33,087 bases of DNA from an uncultured Aeromonadales bacterium (GCA_902776275.1 CACYPI010000024.1:1-33087), one strand, 5' to 3'. Positions 15,245 to 24,324 are shown, counted from the first letter of the stretch. Program-made: numbers and translations. Notes: a model not told the origin generated them from the letters alone.

Positions 15245-16525
15245 ATGGTAGCTGCAATACTTTTCATACTTCTGGCCGTTCTCCTCATATTGAACGTCCC
15301 AGTGGGCATCGCCCTGGGCATCTCGACCATGGGCGCCCTCGTCTACGGCGGCACGCTGAGCCTGACCTCGATCCCCCAGGCGCTCGTGACCTCCTGCGAC
15401 TCATTCCCGATCCTCGCGATCCCGCTGTTCATTCTCTCTGGCGACCTGATGGGCGCCGGCGGCGTGTCCACCAGGATCCTCAACGTCTGCAACGTGTTCT
15501 TCGGGCGCATCACCGGCGGCATCGCGATCGTGACCGTGCTCGTGTGCATGTTCTTCGCGGCAGTCTCCGGCTCTGGCCCTGCGACCGTCGCGGCAGTCGG
15601 CACCATGGTCGTCCCGACCATGCTGAAGCTCGGCTATGACAAGCCCTTCGTGCTCGCCCTGGTCGCATGCGCCGGCTCGATCGGCGTCATCATCCCGCCT
15701 TCAATCCCGATGGTCATCTACGGCGTCTCCACCGGCGCCTCGGTCACCTCGCTGTTCATGGGCGGCTTCTTCCCGGGCATCCTCATCGGCGTGGCCCTCA
15801 TCGTCTACTGCTACTTCCACTGCAAGAGGCGCGGGTTCAAGGGAACCGCCGAGGCCTTCACCTGGAAGGCTGCAGGCGAGGCGCTCTGGGACGGCAAGTG
15901 GGCGCTCATCAACCCGATCATCATCTTAGGCGGCATTTACGCCGGCATCTTCACCCCGACTGAGGCTGCCGCCGTCGCGGCAATCTACGCCTTCGTCTGC
16001 GGCGCCTTCCTGCACCGCGAGCTGACCTTCAAGAAGTTCATCAAGGCCATCTCGACCTCGTGCTCGACCACCGCGACCACCATGGTGATCCTGGGGTGCG
16101 CCACCGCGTTCTCGAAGGTCATCACCATCGAGCAGATCCCGACCATGGTCGCCAACGCCCTGATGACAGTCTCGTCCAGCAAGATCGTCATCCTGCTGCT
16201 CATCAACGTGCTGCTGCTCATCGTCGGCTGCTTCATGGACACCACCCCGGCCATCCTCATCCTGGCCCCGATCCTCCTGCCGGTTGCCACCAGCATCGGC
16301 GTGGATCCGATCCACTTCGGCCTGATCATGGTCACCAACCTGGCGATCGGCTTCATCACCCCGCCGCTTGGCATCAACCTGTTCGTGGCCTCGAGGATCG
16401 CAGACTCCCCGATGGAGGTCATCCTCAAGGGCATCGTGCCATTCATCCTCGTGATGCTCTTCTGCCTGGCCCTGATCACCTACATCCCGGAGATCGTGAT
16501 GTTCCTGCCCAACCTCATGAAGTAA
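15245..16525 (+). CDS. dctM: TRAP transporter large permease subunit, DctM family
   Basis: 426 residues, full length, with about 12 hydrophobic segments. DctM is the ion-coupled transport subunit. Conserved features include SFPILAIPLFILSGDLMGAG, AAVSGSGPATVAAVGTM (a sodium-binding hairpin region), GSIGVIIPPSIPMVIYG, GIFTPTEAAAVAAIYA and NLAIGFITPPLGINLFVAS. A GGAG motif lies upstream at proper spacing. It closes the TRAP operon and is followed by a stem-loop and then the dehydratase gene on the same strand. Confidence 0.96.
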   Translation: MVAAILFILLAVLLILNVPVGIALGISTMGALVYGGTLSLTSIPQALVTSCDSFPILAIPLFILSGDLMGAGGVSTRILNVCNVFFGRITGGIAIVTVLVCMFFAAVSGSGPATVAAVGTMVVPTMLKLGYDKPFVLALVACAGSIGVIIPPSIPMVIYGVSTGASVTSLFMGGFFPGILIGVALIVYCYFHCKRRGFKGTAEAFTWKAAGEALWDGKWALINPIIILGGIYAGIFTPTEAAAVAAIYAFVCGAFLHRELTFKKFIKAISTSCSTTATTMVILGCATAFSKVITIEQIPTMVANALMTVSSSKIVILLLINVLLLIVGCFMDTTPAILILAPILLPVATSIGVDPIHFGLIMVTNLAIGFITPPLGINLFVASRIADSPMEVILKGIVPFILVMLFCLALITYIPEIVMFLPNLMK

Positions 16526-16560
16526 GGTTCAAGGCAATGGAAGCCAAGTGCTAGCAAAAG

Positions 16561-16592
16561 AAGGCAGGCCTGCTTGCAGGACTGCCTTTTCC
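16561..16592 (+). terminator. Stem-loop between dctM and the dehydratase gene
   Basis: Bases 16561-16573 pair with 16576-16588 with one mismatch, around a very short loop, followed by TTCC. It begins 36 bp after the dctM stop and ends before the dehydratase ribosome site. The weak T run suggests partial termination or mRNA 3'-end protection inside one operon. Confidence 0.6.
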
Positions 16593-16613
16593 ATGTTCAA
16601 AAAGGAGTTTTCT

Positions 16614-18299
16614 ATGGATTTCAAGTTCAGATCCCAGGACATCATGAACGGCCCGGAGTGGGCCAACGTGAGAGCACTGTACAAGGCCGCAGGCTACTCG
16701 GACTCCGAGCTGCACAAGCCCATCATCGGCGTGGTCAACGCCTTCAACGAGATCTGCCCGGGCCACAACATCCTCAAGGAGATGGCCGAGCGCGTGAAGG
16801 AGGGGATCTTCGCAGGCGGCGGCACCCCGGTCGAGTTCGGGACGATCGCCTGCTGCGACGGCATGGCCATGGGCCACGAGGGCATGCGCTACGTGCTGCC
16901 CTCGCGCGAGTGCGTGGCCAACGACGTCGAGACCATGGTCCAGGCCCACCAGCTCGACGGCCTGGTGCTCTTAGGCTCCTGCGACAAGATCGAGCCGGGC
17001 CTCATCCTAGGGGCGCTGCGCGTCAACCTCCCCACCGTGTTCGTAAACGGCGGCCCCGCCCTGCCTGGGCACATGAAGAAGGGCAACCCCTACGGCGGCG
17101 AGTACCTCGACCATTCGATCATCCAGCAGTCCGAGGGCGCCCTCAAGTCCGGCAAGATCACGCAAAAGCAGTTCGACTGGCTTGAGAACAACGCCGTACC
17201 GACCATCGGCTCGTGCGCGATGCTCGGCACCGCCAACACCATGGCCTGCCTTGCCGAGGCCATGGGCCTCTCGCTGCCTGGCTGCGCGGCGATCCCCGCC
17301 GTCTACTCAAGGCGCATGCGCATCTCCTTTGAGTCGGGCCTTGCGGTGATGAACCTCGTGCGAAAGAACATCCGCGCCCGCGACATCGTAACCCTCGACT
17401 CCATCAAGAACGCAGTGCGCGTCAACTCCGCCATCGGCGGCTCCACGAACGCCGTGCTCCACATGCTCGCGATAGCCTACGAGGCCAGGGTCCCCTTTAC
17501 CATCGACGACTTCGGCAAGGTCGCCTCCGAGGTTCCGCACATGATCTCGGTCGTCCCCGCCGGCACGCACATGCTGCTCGACTTCTACGAGGCAGGCGGC
17601 GTGCACGCCCTCATGAACGAGATCAGGAGCAAGCTCGCCCTGGGCGGGATCACCTGCACCGGCGAGACTCTGGAGCAGAACCTTGAGAAGTACGGCGAGA
17701 ACCTCAACGACGAGGTGATCCACCACCTCGACAACCCGGTGCACCACAGCCCCGGCATCGCGATCCTCCACGGCTCGCTCGCCCCGGACGGCGCGGTCAC
17801 AAAGCCTTCGGCCATCCCGCCTGAGGCCCACCAGTTCACCGGCAAGGCCGTGATCTTTGAAAGCGAGGACGAAGCCCTGAAGGGGATCCGCGCCCTCAAG
17901 ATCAAGGCAGGCGACGTCGTGGTGATCCGCAACGAGGGCCCACGCGGCGGCCCGGGCATGCCCGAGCAGTACAAGGCGATGAAACTCCTAGTCGGCATGG
18001 GCCTGGGCGGGAAGGTGTGCCTCATCACAGACGGCCGCTTCTCAGGCTCGAACAACGGCTGCTTCGTCGGCCACATCTGCCCTGAGTCCTACGATGACGG
18101 CCCTATCAAGTACCTAAAGGACGGCGATGTCATCCACATCGACGTTGACAAGGGGACCATCGACGCGGACGTGGACTTTGCAAAGCGCCGCGCCGAGGGC
18201 GCGCCCGACCGCTGCCGCAAGATAGAGGGCACCCTCTACCACTACCGTCAGGCTGTGGCTTCGGCAAGCCTGGGCGCGATCATCAAGACCCGCGACTGA
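16614..18299 (+). CDS. IlvD/Edd-family dehydratase (probable sugar-acid or dihydroxy-acid dehydratase)
   Basis: 561 residues from ATG 16614 with AAGGAG 6-7 nt upstream. The family removes water from 2,3-dihydroxy acids to give 2-keto-3-deoxy acids using an Fe-S cluster and Mg. Candidate cluster cysteines are in TIACCDGMAMGHEGM (80 or 81), GSCDKIEPG (123) and IGSCAMLGTANTM (201). The Cys preceding CDG is the pattern of the [2Fe-2S] IlvD and sugar-acid dehydratase branches. RNEGPRGGPGMPEQ and LITDGRFSGSNNGCFVGH are C-terminal signatures. It could be biosynthetic dihydroxy-acid dehydratase (IlvD) or a sugar-acid dehydratase. Position directly behind a TRAP transporter under a GntR regulator favours the latter. 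The substrate is not resolved. Confidence 0.88.
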   Translation: MDFKFRSQDIMNGPEWANVRALYKAAGYSDSELHKPIIGVVNAFNEICPGHNILKEMAERVKEGIFAGGGTPVEFGTIACCDGMAMGHEGMRYVLPSRECVANDVETMVQAHQLDGLVLLGSCDKIEPGLILGALRVNLPTVFVNGGPALPGHMKKGNPYGGEYLDHSIIQQSEGALKSGKITQKQFDWLENNAVPTIGSCAMLGTANTMACLAEAMGLSLPGCAAIPAVYSRRMRISFESGLAVMNLVRKNIRARDIVTLDSIKNAVRVNSAIGGSTNAVLHMLAIAYEARVPFTIDDFGKVASEVPHMISVVPAGTHMLLDFYEAGGVHALMNEIRSKLALGGITCTGETLEQNLEKYGENLNDEVIHHLDNPVHHSPGIAILHGSLAPDGAVTKPSAIPPEAHQFTGKAVIFESEDEALKGIRALKIKAGDVVVIRNEGPRGGPGMPEQYKAMKLLVGMGLGGKVCLITDGRFSGSNNGCFVGHICPESYDDGPIKYLKDGDVIHIDVDKGTIDADVDFAKRRAEGAPDRCRKIEGTLYHYRQAVASASLGAIIKTRD

Positions 18300-18316
18300 T
18301 GGCAATGTCTTAATTG

Positions 18317-18343
18317 AAGCGGGGGCCGATTGGCTCCCGCTTT
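18317..18343 (+). terminator. Terminator of the dehydratase gene
   Basis: AAGCGGG-GCC and GGC-CCCGCTT arms (one wobble) fold around GATT, ending in TTTGCTTTTCC, 17 bp after the stop codon. Confidence 0.8.
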
Positions 18344-19067
18344 GCTTTTCCTCCCCTATTACACGGCGCACTGCATTGCCTAACCCCAAATGGGATCTCC
18401 GCATGCGCCGCAACTTCGCGCATGCCCTTTGCAAACCCAAGGCTGTACTCCAATGCCCTCGCTCACTGCAAGATCCCCTTGTCAAAACGTTCCAGCAGAG
18501 ATCTGATCACGTACCATCTTGTCCAGCCTGATGAACGATGAATCCCAGGCCGCACGCAAACGGCACGGCCATGCGGTTCATGATTGCTTTTGCAGTTTTT
18601 TCAAAAGTTCCGACCTTTTCAATAAAGCTGTTACACGTTTCGTAACATTTCCTTATTACCAAAAGCGATCAGACTCCTTTTCATGAACATGGGAACATGG
18701 CGGTAGACAGCTTAAACTAATATCGAATTTATCAATATAAAATCGTATTTTATAAATTTTTTATTTTACGTGATTTATTAAGTTCTATTGTATTTAATAT
18801 ATTGGTATTTTTATTAAATGCATAGAATTGACCCAAATGAATCAAAAACTGCTTTTCAGACGTCATTTTCATCAAAAACAGAACGTTATGAAAACGCTAC
18901 TATTTATCGTTCGGTCAAAAATTTTTTCTTTTATATTCAATATATATTTTTTGATTCTTTACGCCAGTTTTGCAAAAAATGTGAAGCGCATTAACTTTCG
19001 TTTGACTACAATGTAACCGTGCCGAATAGAGCACAATTACAAAATTTTTCATAGAAAGGGATTTATC
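18344..19067. other. Long intergenic region: GC-rich remnant then AT-rich porin upstream region
   Basis: Bases 18344-18590 are GC-balanced. On the minus strand they contain short broken reading segments (for example MNRMAVPFACGLGFIVHQAG, read from about 18585 leftward) that look like decayed coding sequence but match no family I can name. Bases 18590-19060 turn strongly AT-rich, with TATAAAT- and TTTTTA-type tracts. GATCAGA motifs lie at 18502-18508 (minus) and 18667-18673 (plus). A TACAAT sequence near 19008 and AAGGGA before the ATG belong to porin expression. No convincing gene was found here. Confidence 0.5.
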
Positions 19068-20228
19068 ATGAAAAAATCATTACTGGCATTAGCAGTTGCT
19101 TCTGCAGCTTTCGTTGCCACTTCCGTCTCCGCTACCCCTGTGTACAACAAGGATGGCACCACCCTCGATATCGGCGGCCGTATTGAGGCTATGTGGATGT
19201 CCGGCGGCGAAAAAGCTGTTAATAAGAATGACTCTACGATTCGTAATCGCGCCCGTCTGAACATCGCCGGCCGCACCCAGCTCACCAACGGCATCGCTGC
19301 TTATGGCTTTGCCGAGTGGCAGAACCAGAACGTCGGCAAAAGCGATAATGGCGACGGGTTTAATACTCGTGACCAGTACGTAGGCGTTGACTTCGGCAAG
19401 TTCGGCAAGGTTCAGGCCGGCCGTTACGAGGATCCTTTCCAGTATGCTTCCGACGTCACCGATCACTTTGAAGAGCACGGCTGCATGGCCCTGGTTGGCG
19501 ATGAGCGCAACTCCGGCAAGCTCTCTTACCTGTGGTCTGGCTACGGCGTTGATGCTGGCGTAACCGCACAGTTTGCTGAGAACAGCTACGATTCTGATGT
19601 TCTTAAGGCCAAGGATTACAAGGCTAACGTCAATGACGGCTTCTCGATCTTTGCTGGCTACACCACTCCTAATGTTGTCTTTGGACCGATCTCCATCCGT
19701 GCTGCTTACAAGTACCTCGATGGCCAGAGGGATAGTGACACAATCTCCCCCGATTTGACCATTTTCAAGGTTGGAAATCTCAAGGGCACGAACCTTGGTT
19801 CGTTTGACCATGAGAAGACCTGGGCTGCCGGCTTGTCCTGGGGTACTTTCAAGAAGGGCCTGTACCTCGCTGTTGACTACACCTATGACAAGGTTGAGTT
19901 CCAGGACGGCACCTTTGATGGCAATGATCTGACCACCAAGGCATTTGAGTCCATCATCAGCTACGGCTTCGATTCTGGTGTTGTCCTCTCCACCGGCTAC
20001 CAGTGGCGCAAGCAGGAGATCGACAAGGCTGCTGAGGGCGAGTATACCGACAGGGCTGGCAAGCTCGTTCAGTTCACTGTTGCCTACAACATCAACCCGA
20101 ACTTCCGCGTTTGGGCTGAGGCCAACATCGATGCTGGTTCCGATGACTACTACTCGCTCACCAAGCTGAAGGATGACTCCAAAGATGCCGAGAACTTCTT
20201 CGACATCGGTGCTCGTTACACCTTCTAA
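19068..20228 (+). CDS. Outer membrane porin (general bacterial porin, OmpC/OmpF-like)
   Basis: 386 residues. A signal peptide MKKSLLALAVASAAFVATSV precedes SATPVYNKDGTTLDIGGRIE, close to the start of mature enterobacterial-type porins. Alternating amphipathic strands run through the protein (RNRARLNIAGRTQL, FRVWAEANIDAG), and it ends FFDIGARYTF, with the C-terminal Phe needed for BAM recognition. It should form a 16-strand trimeric channel for small hydrophilic solutes. Codon use differs from its neighbours, with more T-ending codons such as GCT and GTT, which may reflect high expression or a different origin. It follows the sugar-acid cluster and two copies of the cluster's GATCAGA motif lie upstream, so it may serve that pathway (inference). 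Confidence 0.92.
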   Translation: MKKSLLALAVASAAFVATSVSATPVYNKDGTTLDIGGRIEAMWMSGGEKAVNKNDSTIRNRARLNIAGRTQLTNGIAAYGFAEWQNQNVGKSDNGDGFNTRDQYVGVDFGKFGKVQAGRYEDPFQYASDVTDHFEEHGCMALVGDERNSGKLSYLWSGYGVDAGVTAQFAENSYDSDVLKAKDYKANVNDGFSIFAGYTTPNVVFGPISIRAAYKYLDGQRDSDTISPDLTIFKVGNLKGTNLGSFDHEKTWAAGLSWGTFKKGLYLAVDYTYDKVEFQDGTFDGNDLTTKAFESIISYGFDSGVVLSTGYQWRKQEIDKAAEGEYTDRAGKLVQFTVAYNINPNFRVWAEANIDAGSDDYYSLTKLKDDSKDAENFFDIGARYTF

Positions 20229-20282
20229 TAGGCTGACAGCCTTTGAAGTTGGTTAACCCTTTTCAGCAATGAAAAGCTGATT

Positions 20283-20310
20283 GCGCCGGCCAAAGTGCCG
20301 GCGCTTTTTT
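20283..20310 (+). terminator. Porin terminator
   Basis: GCGCCGGC (20283-20290) pairs with GCCGGCGC (20297-20304), followed immediately by six Ts. Confidence 0.95.
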
Positions 20311-20447
20311 GTCTTTTGCTCCCCCTGCTTTTCCTTCCCTCCAGGCTTAAATTTCTCTTGCTTTAACAAGTGGCTGTCTTTTGAGACGCCGCATTTTCCT
20401 CCCAATCTAGTAGAATATTTAGAACAATGCTTGTCGGAGGATCGGGC

Positions 20448-21986
20448 ATGGATTCACTCGGTTTGGAACTGGCCCCGGCCAATATCACCGTCATCGTGCT
20501 GTCAGTCATCGTGCTGGCTGCGGCGGTGAAACTCATCTCCCTTTCAAGGAAGCTCTCCGAGGAGAGGCGCCTGCGCGCGATCGCGGAGACCACTTCCGAG
20601 CAGCTAAAGCAGCTCAACTCCATAACCGACGCCAAGAACCTGGACCTCGAGCAGCGCAATTCAAACTTACAGGACGAGCTTACCCAGGCACGCGAGCATG
20701 TAGCGGCGGTTAATGCCGACAACCAGCGCCTTGATGCCTTGAACGCCGAGAACTCAAGGCAGCTTGAGGGCGCCAACGCCCAGCTCATGGAAGCCCGCGA
20801 GCAGCTGGCCTCGCGCGCGCGTGAGGTCGAGAACCTGAAGCAACTGCGCGAGACCGATGCTCAGGCCCAGGAGAACGCCCGCCGCACGCTCGAGGAGCGC
20901 CTCACCGCGATCTCCGAACGCATGCTCAAGGACCGCGGGCAGGATCTGCAGAAGTCCTCTGCCAAAACCCTCTCGGACACCGTGATCCCGCTTAAGGAGG
21001 AGCTCCTGCAGTTCCGCGAGCTCCTGCTAAAGGCCCAGAAGGATTCGTCCGAGCAGGCAGGGCGCTTCAGCTCCGAGCTCAAGCACATGCAGGATGCCCA
21101 GCAGAACCTCTCAAAGCAAGCGCTTGACCTTACAAATGCATTAAAGTCAGGTGGCAAGGCCCAGGGCATGTGGGGCGAGTTGCAGCTTGAGCGCGCCCTG
21201 GACGCCTCAGGGCTCATCAAGGGCACCGAGTACGAGCGCGAGGTCGCGGGCAACCGCACCTATGGCGAGAGCGGCCGCCCTGACGTGGTGATCCGCCTGC
21301 CCGACTCCCACAGCCTCATCATCGACGCCAAGTGCTCGCTCACTGCCTACACCGAGTACTGCAACGCCGACACCGACGAGCAGCGCGAGAAGGCGGCCAA
21401 GGCCCACATCGAATCAATAAAAGGGCACATCGACGGGCTCTCCAAGCGCGACTACGGAAGCTACCGCAGCCTCAACAGCCCGTCGTTCGTCTTCATGTTC
21501 GTGCCGCTGGACGGCGCGCTCTTCCTGGCGTTCAACCGCGATCATGCGATCTACGACTACGCCGCCTCGAAGAACGTCTACCTCGTAAGCCCCAGCACCC
21601 TGGTGCCGGCGCTGCGCGTGGTCTCGAACCTCTGGGTGCTGGCCCACCAGAATGAGCACATCCGCGATCTGGCAGCCGCTGCCCAGAAGATCGCCGACAA
21701 GTTCGGCCTGGTGCACGACGCCTACGGCGATGTGCTAAAGCGCAAGGACTCTTTCGAATCGGCGCTCGAGACGCTGGGCAGCCGCCTCATCAGCGGCAAG
21801 GGCAGCCTCGCCACCATGCTCTCGCGCTTCTCCGCGCGCGCCCCCGAGGTGATGAAGGAGCTTGACGGCACCACGATCGACGCCAAAGCCGACCACAGCA
21901 GCGATGAGGCGGACAACAGCAGCGATGGCGCCAAGGATCATGGCGCGATCACCTTCTCGGCGGCAAACGACGAGGAAGTCAAGTAA
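20448..21986 (+). CDS. rmuC: DNA recombination protein RmuC family
   Basis: 512 residues from ATG 20448, preceded by CGGAGGA; an upstream in-frame ATG at 20427 lacks such a site. One N-terminal membrane segment (ITVIVLSVIVLAAAVKLISL) is followed by a coiled coil of about 150 residues. The RmuC nuclease-like domain then follows: GMWGELQLERALDASGL, RPDVVIRLPDSHSLIIDAKC (Asp and E/D-x-K-like core), SFVFMFVPLDGALFLAF and LVSPSTLVPALRVVSNLW. RmuC is an inner-membrane PD-(D/E)XK-like protein that limits inversion-type recombination and has been linked to phage defence. The acidic Ser-rich tail is unremarkable. TAGAAT at 20411-20416 may be its -10 box. Confidence 0.95.
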   Translation: MDSLGLELAPANITVIVLSVIVLAAAVKLISLSRKLSEERRLRAIAETTSEQLKQLNSITDAKNLDLEQRNSNLQDELTQAREHVAAVNADNQRLDALNAENSRQLEGANAQLMEAREQLASRAREVENLKQLRETDAQAQENARRTLEERLTAISERMLKDRGQDLQKSSAKTLSDTVIPLKEELLQFRELLLKAQKDSSEQAGRFSSELKHMQDAQQNLSKQALDLTNALKSGGKAQGMWGELQLERALDASGLIKGTEYEREVAGNRTYGESGRPDVVIRLPDSHSLIIDAKCSLTAYTEYCNADTDEQREKAAKAHIESIKGHIDGLSKRDYGSYRSLNSPSFVFMFVPLDGALFLAFNRDHAIYDYAASKNVYLVSPSTLVPALRVVSNLWVLAHQNEHIRDLAAAAQKIADKFGLVHDAYGDVLKRKDSFESALETLGSRLISGKGSLATMLSRFSARAPEVMKELDGTTIDAKADHSSDEADNSSDGAKDHGAITFSAANDEEVK

Positions 21987-22003
21987 GGGCCATCTGATAA
22001 GGC

Positions 22004-22044
22004 AACGCCCCGCTGCGGCATCCGCGGCGGGGCGTTGTGTTTTT
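22004..22044. terminator. Terminator between convergent rmuC and ilvN (copy 1)
   Basis: AACGCCCCGC (22004-22013) pairs with GCGGGGCGTT (22027-22036), with further pairing inside. TGTGTTTTTG follows on the plus side, so it ends rmuC, and it may also stop the converging ilv transcript. Confidence 0.85.
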
Positions 22045-22057
22045 GCAGATGGCTTAA

Positions 22058-22561
22058 TCAGCTGTGCATGCAGTGATTGCCGCGGGCGATGCCCAGCACG
22101 CCCGAGCGCACCACCTCAAGCACGTCGGAGAGTTTGAGGACGGTTGAGCAGAAGTTGTCCACCTCCTGCGACGAGCCCACGTACTCCATCGTGATCACCT
22201 CGGCTGAGACATCGATGATCCGTGCGCTGAAGATATCGGCGATGGACTTGATGTCCTCCCTGATCCCGCGGTTGGGAGTCGGCACCTTGATGAGCACGAG
22301 CTCGCGCTCCAGCCCGCCCTCGGGCTCCTCGGAGATCGCCGTGACCCTGAGCACGCAGACGAGCTTGTGCAGCTGCTTGGTGATCTGCTCGATCTCCTCG
22401 CTCTCACCCGTGGTGAGGATGGTGCAGCGCGAGAGCGTCGGATCTTCGGTGGGGGCGACGGTCAGGCTCTCGATGTTGTAGCCGCGCTGGGAGAACAGTC
22501 CGACGACGCGCGAGAGCGCGCCGGCCTCGTTCTCAATCAGGATCGAAACCACATGGCGCAT
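22058..22561 (-). CDS. ilvN: Acetolactate synthase small (regulatory) subunit, copy 1
   Basis: 167 residues. The N-terminal ACT domain begins MRHVVSILIENEAGALSRVVG and contains the FSQRGYNIESLTVAPTEDP motif, the valine-binding region of IlvN/IlvH proteins. The C-terminal ACT-like half ends in VVRSGVLGIARGNHCMHS. The subunit activates the catalytic subunit and usually confers valine feedback inhibition. Its ATG overlaps the ilvB stop by one base (TGATG), indicating translational coupling. It is clearly diverged from the second copy at 25404-25907. Confidence 0.95.
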   Translation of the reverse strand: MRHVVSILIENEAGALSRVVGLFSQRGYNIESLTVAPTEDPTLSRCTILTTGESEEIEQITKQLHKLVCVLRVTAISEEPEGGLERELVLIKVPTPNRGIREDIKSIADIFSARIIDVSAEVITMEYVGSSQEVDNFCSTVLKLSDVLEVVRSGVLGIARGNHCMHS

Positions 22562-24276
22562 CAGTTGCCCTCCTCATCCAGGATCATCTCAATCATTGAG
22601 CCGTCGGCGCGCTGCCAGGGCAGGACGATGGCGTTGGTGTCGGTGATGAAATCGACTATGCAGGAGCGGTCCTTGACCGCGAGCGCCCGGTCGATGGCCG
22701 CGCCGATGTCGTCGCCTGGCTTGACGCGGAAGCCCTCGCAGCCGAAGGCGTCGGCCATCTTCACGAAGTCGGGGTTGAAGTCGAGGTTCGTCCCGGCGTA
22801 GCGGTGGTGGTAGAAGACGGTCTGGAACTGCCTGACCATGCCGAGCACGCTGTTGTCGAGGATGAAGATCTTAAGCGGCATGGCGTACTTGCGTGCAACC
22901 GCCAGCTCCTGCATGCACATCTGGAACGACCCATCGCCCGTGATGCAGAGCACGAGCCTGCCGGGCAGCGCCTTCTGCGCGCCCACCGCGGCGGGGACGC
23001 CGAAGCCCATGGTGCCCAGGCCCCCCGAGCTTATAAGGCGGCGCGGCTCGTCGAACTTGAAGAACTGCGCCGTGAACATCTGGTGCTGGCCGACGTCGGT
23101 GGTGACTATGGGGTCGAGATCCTTGGTCTTCTCGTAGATCTTCTCGATGACCTCCTGCGGGCGGATCATCCCTTCCTTCTTCGTGTACCCAAGCGGATGG
23201 ATGCGGCGCCACTCGTCTATCTGCTTCCACCAAGGGTCAAGCTCGGAGTTGGGCCTGATCTCGCTGTCCTTTAGCACCTGGAGCATCTGCCCCATGACCA
23301 CCCTGGCGTCGCCCACGATCGGGATGTCGGCGTGCACGGTCTTTGAGATCGAGGCCGGATCGACGTCGATGTGGACGATGGTGGCGTCCGGGCAGAACTT
23401 CTTGACGTTGTTGGTGGCGCGGTCGGCAAAGCGGCACCCGACGGCGAGCACGAGATCCGAGCCGTTCATGATCTCGTTAGCAGCATACAGGCCGTGCATG
23501 CCGAGCATGCCCAGGCACTGCGGATCGCTCTCCGGGAAGGCCCCCAGGCCCATGAAGGTGCACACCACCGGAAGGCGCAGCATGCGGGCTAGCTGCCTTG
23601 CCTCGTTGCAGGCGTCGCCCTGCACCACCCCGCCTCCCAGGAGCAGCACCGGGCGGCGGGCCTTCAGGAGTTCGTCGCAGGCGCGCTTTACCTGGCCGCG
23701 GTGCCCGAAGACCGTGGGGTTGTAGGAGCGCAGGCGCACCTCGCCCCCCTGCTCGTACTCGAAGACGTAGCGCTTGGTCTGGCAGTTCTTGGGAATGTCG
23801 ACCACCACGGGGCCCTTGCGCCCGGTCGAGGCGATGTAAAAGGCCTTGCGGATGTCAGGGACGATGTCCTCGGGCTTCTTGCACAGGAAGGAGTACTTCA
23901 CGACCGGGCGGGTGACGCCCACGGTGTCGACCTCCTGGAAGGCGTCGGTGCCGATGAGCCCGGTGGAGACCTGCCCTGAGATCACCACTAGCGGTATGGA
24001 GTCCATGTAGGCGGTGGCGATGGCGGTGACGGTGTTGGTCGCGCCGGGCCCCGAGGTCACGAGGGCGACGCCGACCTTGCCTGAGGCGCGGGCATAGCCG
24101 TCGGCCTCGTGCACGGCGCCCTGCTCGTGGCGGGCCAGGGTGTGGTGGATCTTCTTGGAGTTGTAGAGCTCGTCGTAGATGTCCACGACGGCAGCCCCCG
24201 GGTATCCGAAGATCTCGGTGACGCCGAGATCCTCAAGCGCGCGCACCAGCTGCGCGGCGCCGTTGAGCTTTTCCAT
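22561..24276 (-). CDS. ilvB: Acetolactate synthase large (catalytic) subunit, copy 1
   Basis: 571 residues from MEKLNGAAQLV at 24276, preceded by GGAAGG; an upstream ATG at 24294 lacks a ribosome site. A ThDP- and FAD-dependent enzyme of valine, leucine and isoleucine synthesis, condensing pyruvate with pyruvate or 2-oxobutyrate. The catalytic Glu is E51 in ARHEQGAVHEADGYARA. The ThDP/Mg motif GDGSFQMCMQELAVARKY plus DNSVLGMV is present. Two active-site positions differ from typical enzymes: GYPGA in place of GYPGG (residue 28), and Phe 484 in MVRQFQ where Trp is usual. In E. coli isozymes this Trp position governs preference for 2-oxobutyrate, so copy 1 may favour acetolactate formation. It has its own promoter within the SUFU gene. 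Confidence 0.95.
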   Translation of the reverse strand: MEKLNGAAQLVRALEDLGVTEIFGYPGAAVVDIYDELYNSKKIHHTLARHEQGAVHEADGYARASGKVGVALVTSGPGATNTVTAIATAYMDSIPLVVISGQVSTGLIGTDAFQEVDTVGVTRPVVKYSFLCKKPEDIVPDIRKAFYIASTGRKGPVVVDIPKNCQTKRYVFEYEQGGEVRLRSYNPTVFGHRGQVKRACDELLKARRPVLLLGGGVVQGDACNEARQLARMLRLPVVCTFMGLGAFPESDPQCLGMLGMHGLYAANEIMNGSDLVLAVGCRFADRATNNVKKFCPDATIVHIDVDPASISKTVHADIPIVGDARVVMGQMLQVLKDSEIRPNSELDPWWKQIDEWRRIHPLGYTKKEGMIRPQEVIEKIYEKTKDLDPIVTTDVGQHQMFTAQFFKFDEPRRLISSGGLGTMGFGVPAAVGAQKALPGRLVLCITGDGSFQMCMQELAVARKYAMPLKIFILDNSVLGMVRQFQTVFYHHRYAGTNLDFNPDFVKMADAFGCEGFRVKPGDDIGAAIDRALAVKDRSCIVDFITDTNAIVLPWQRADGSMIEMILDEEGN

Positions 24277-24324
24277 TTTTCCTTCCGTTTCCATCTGGAA
24301 TTTCAGATCACTGGGATTGTGGCA

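Noticed and set aside
18828..19016. Small plus-strand frame in the AT-rich porin leader with a hydrophobic segment
   Set aside because: No ribosome site; its Phe/Ile/Lys content follows directly from AT-rich DNA.
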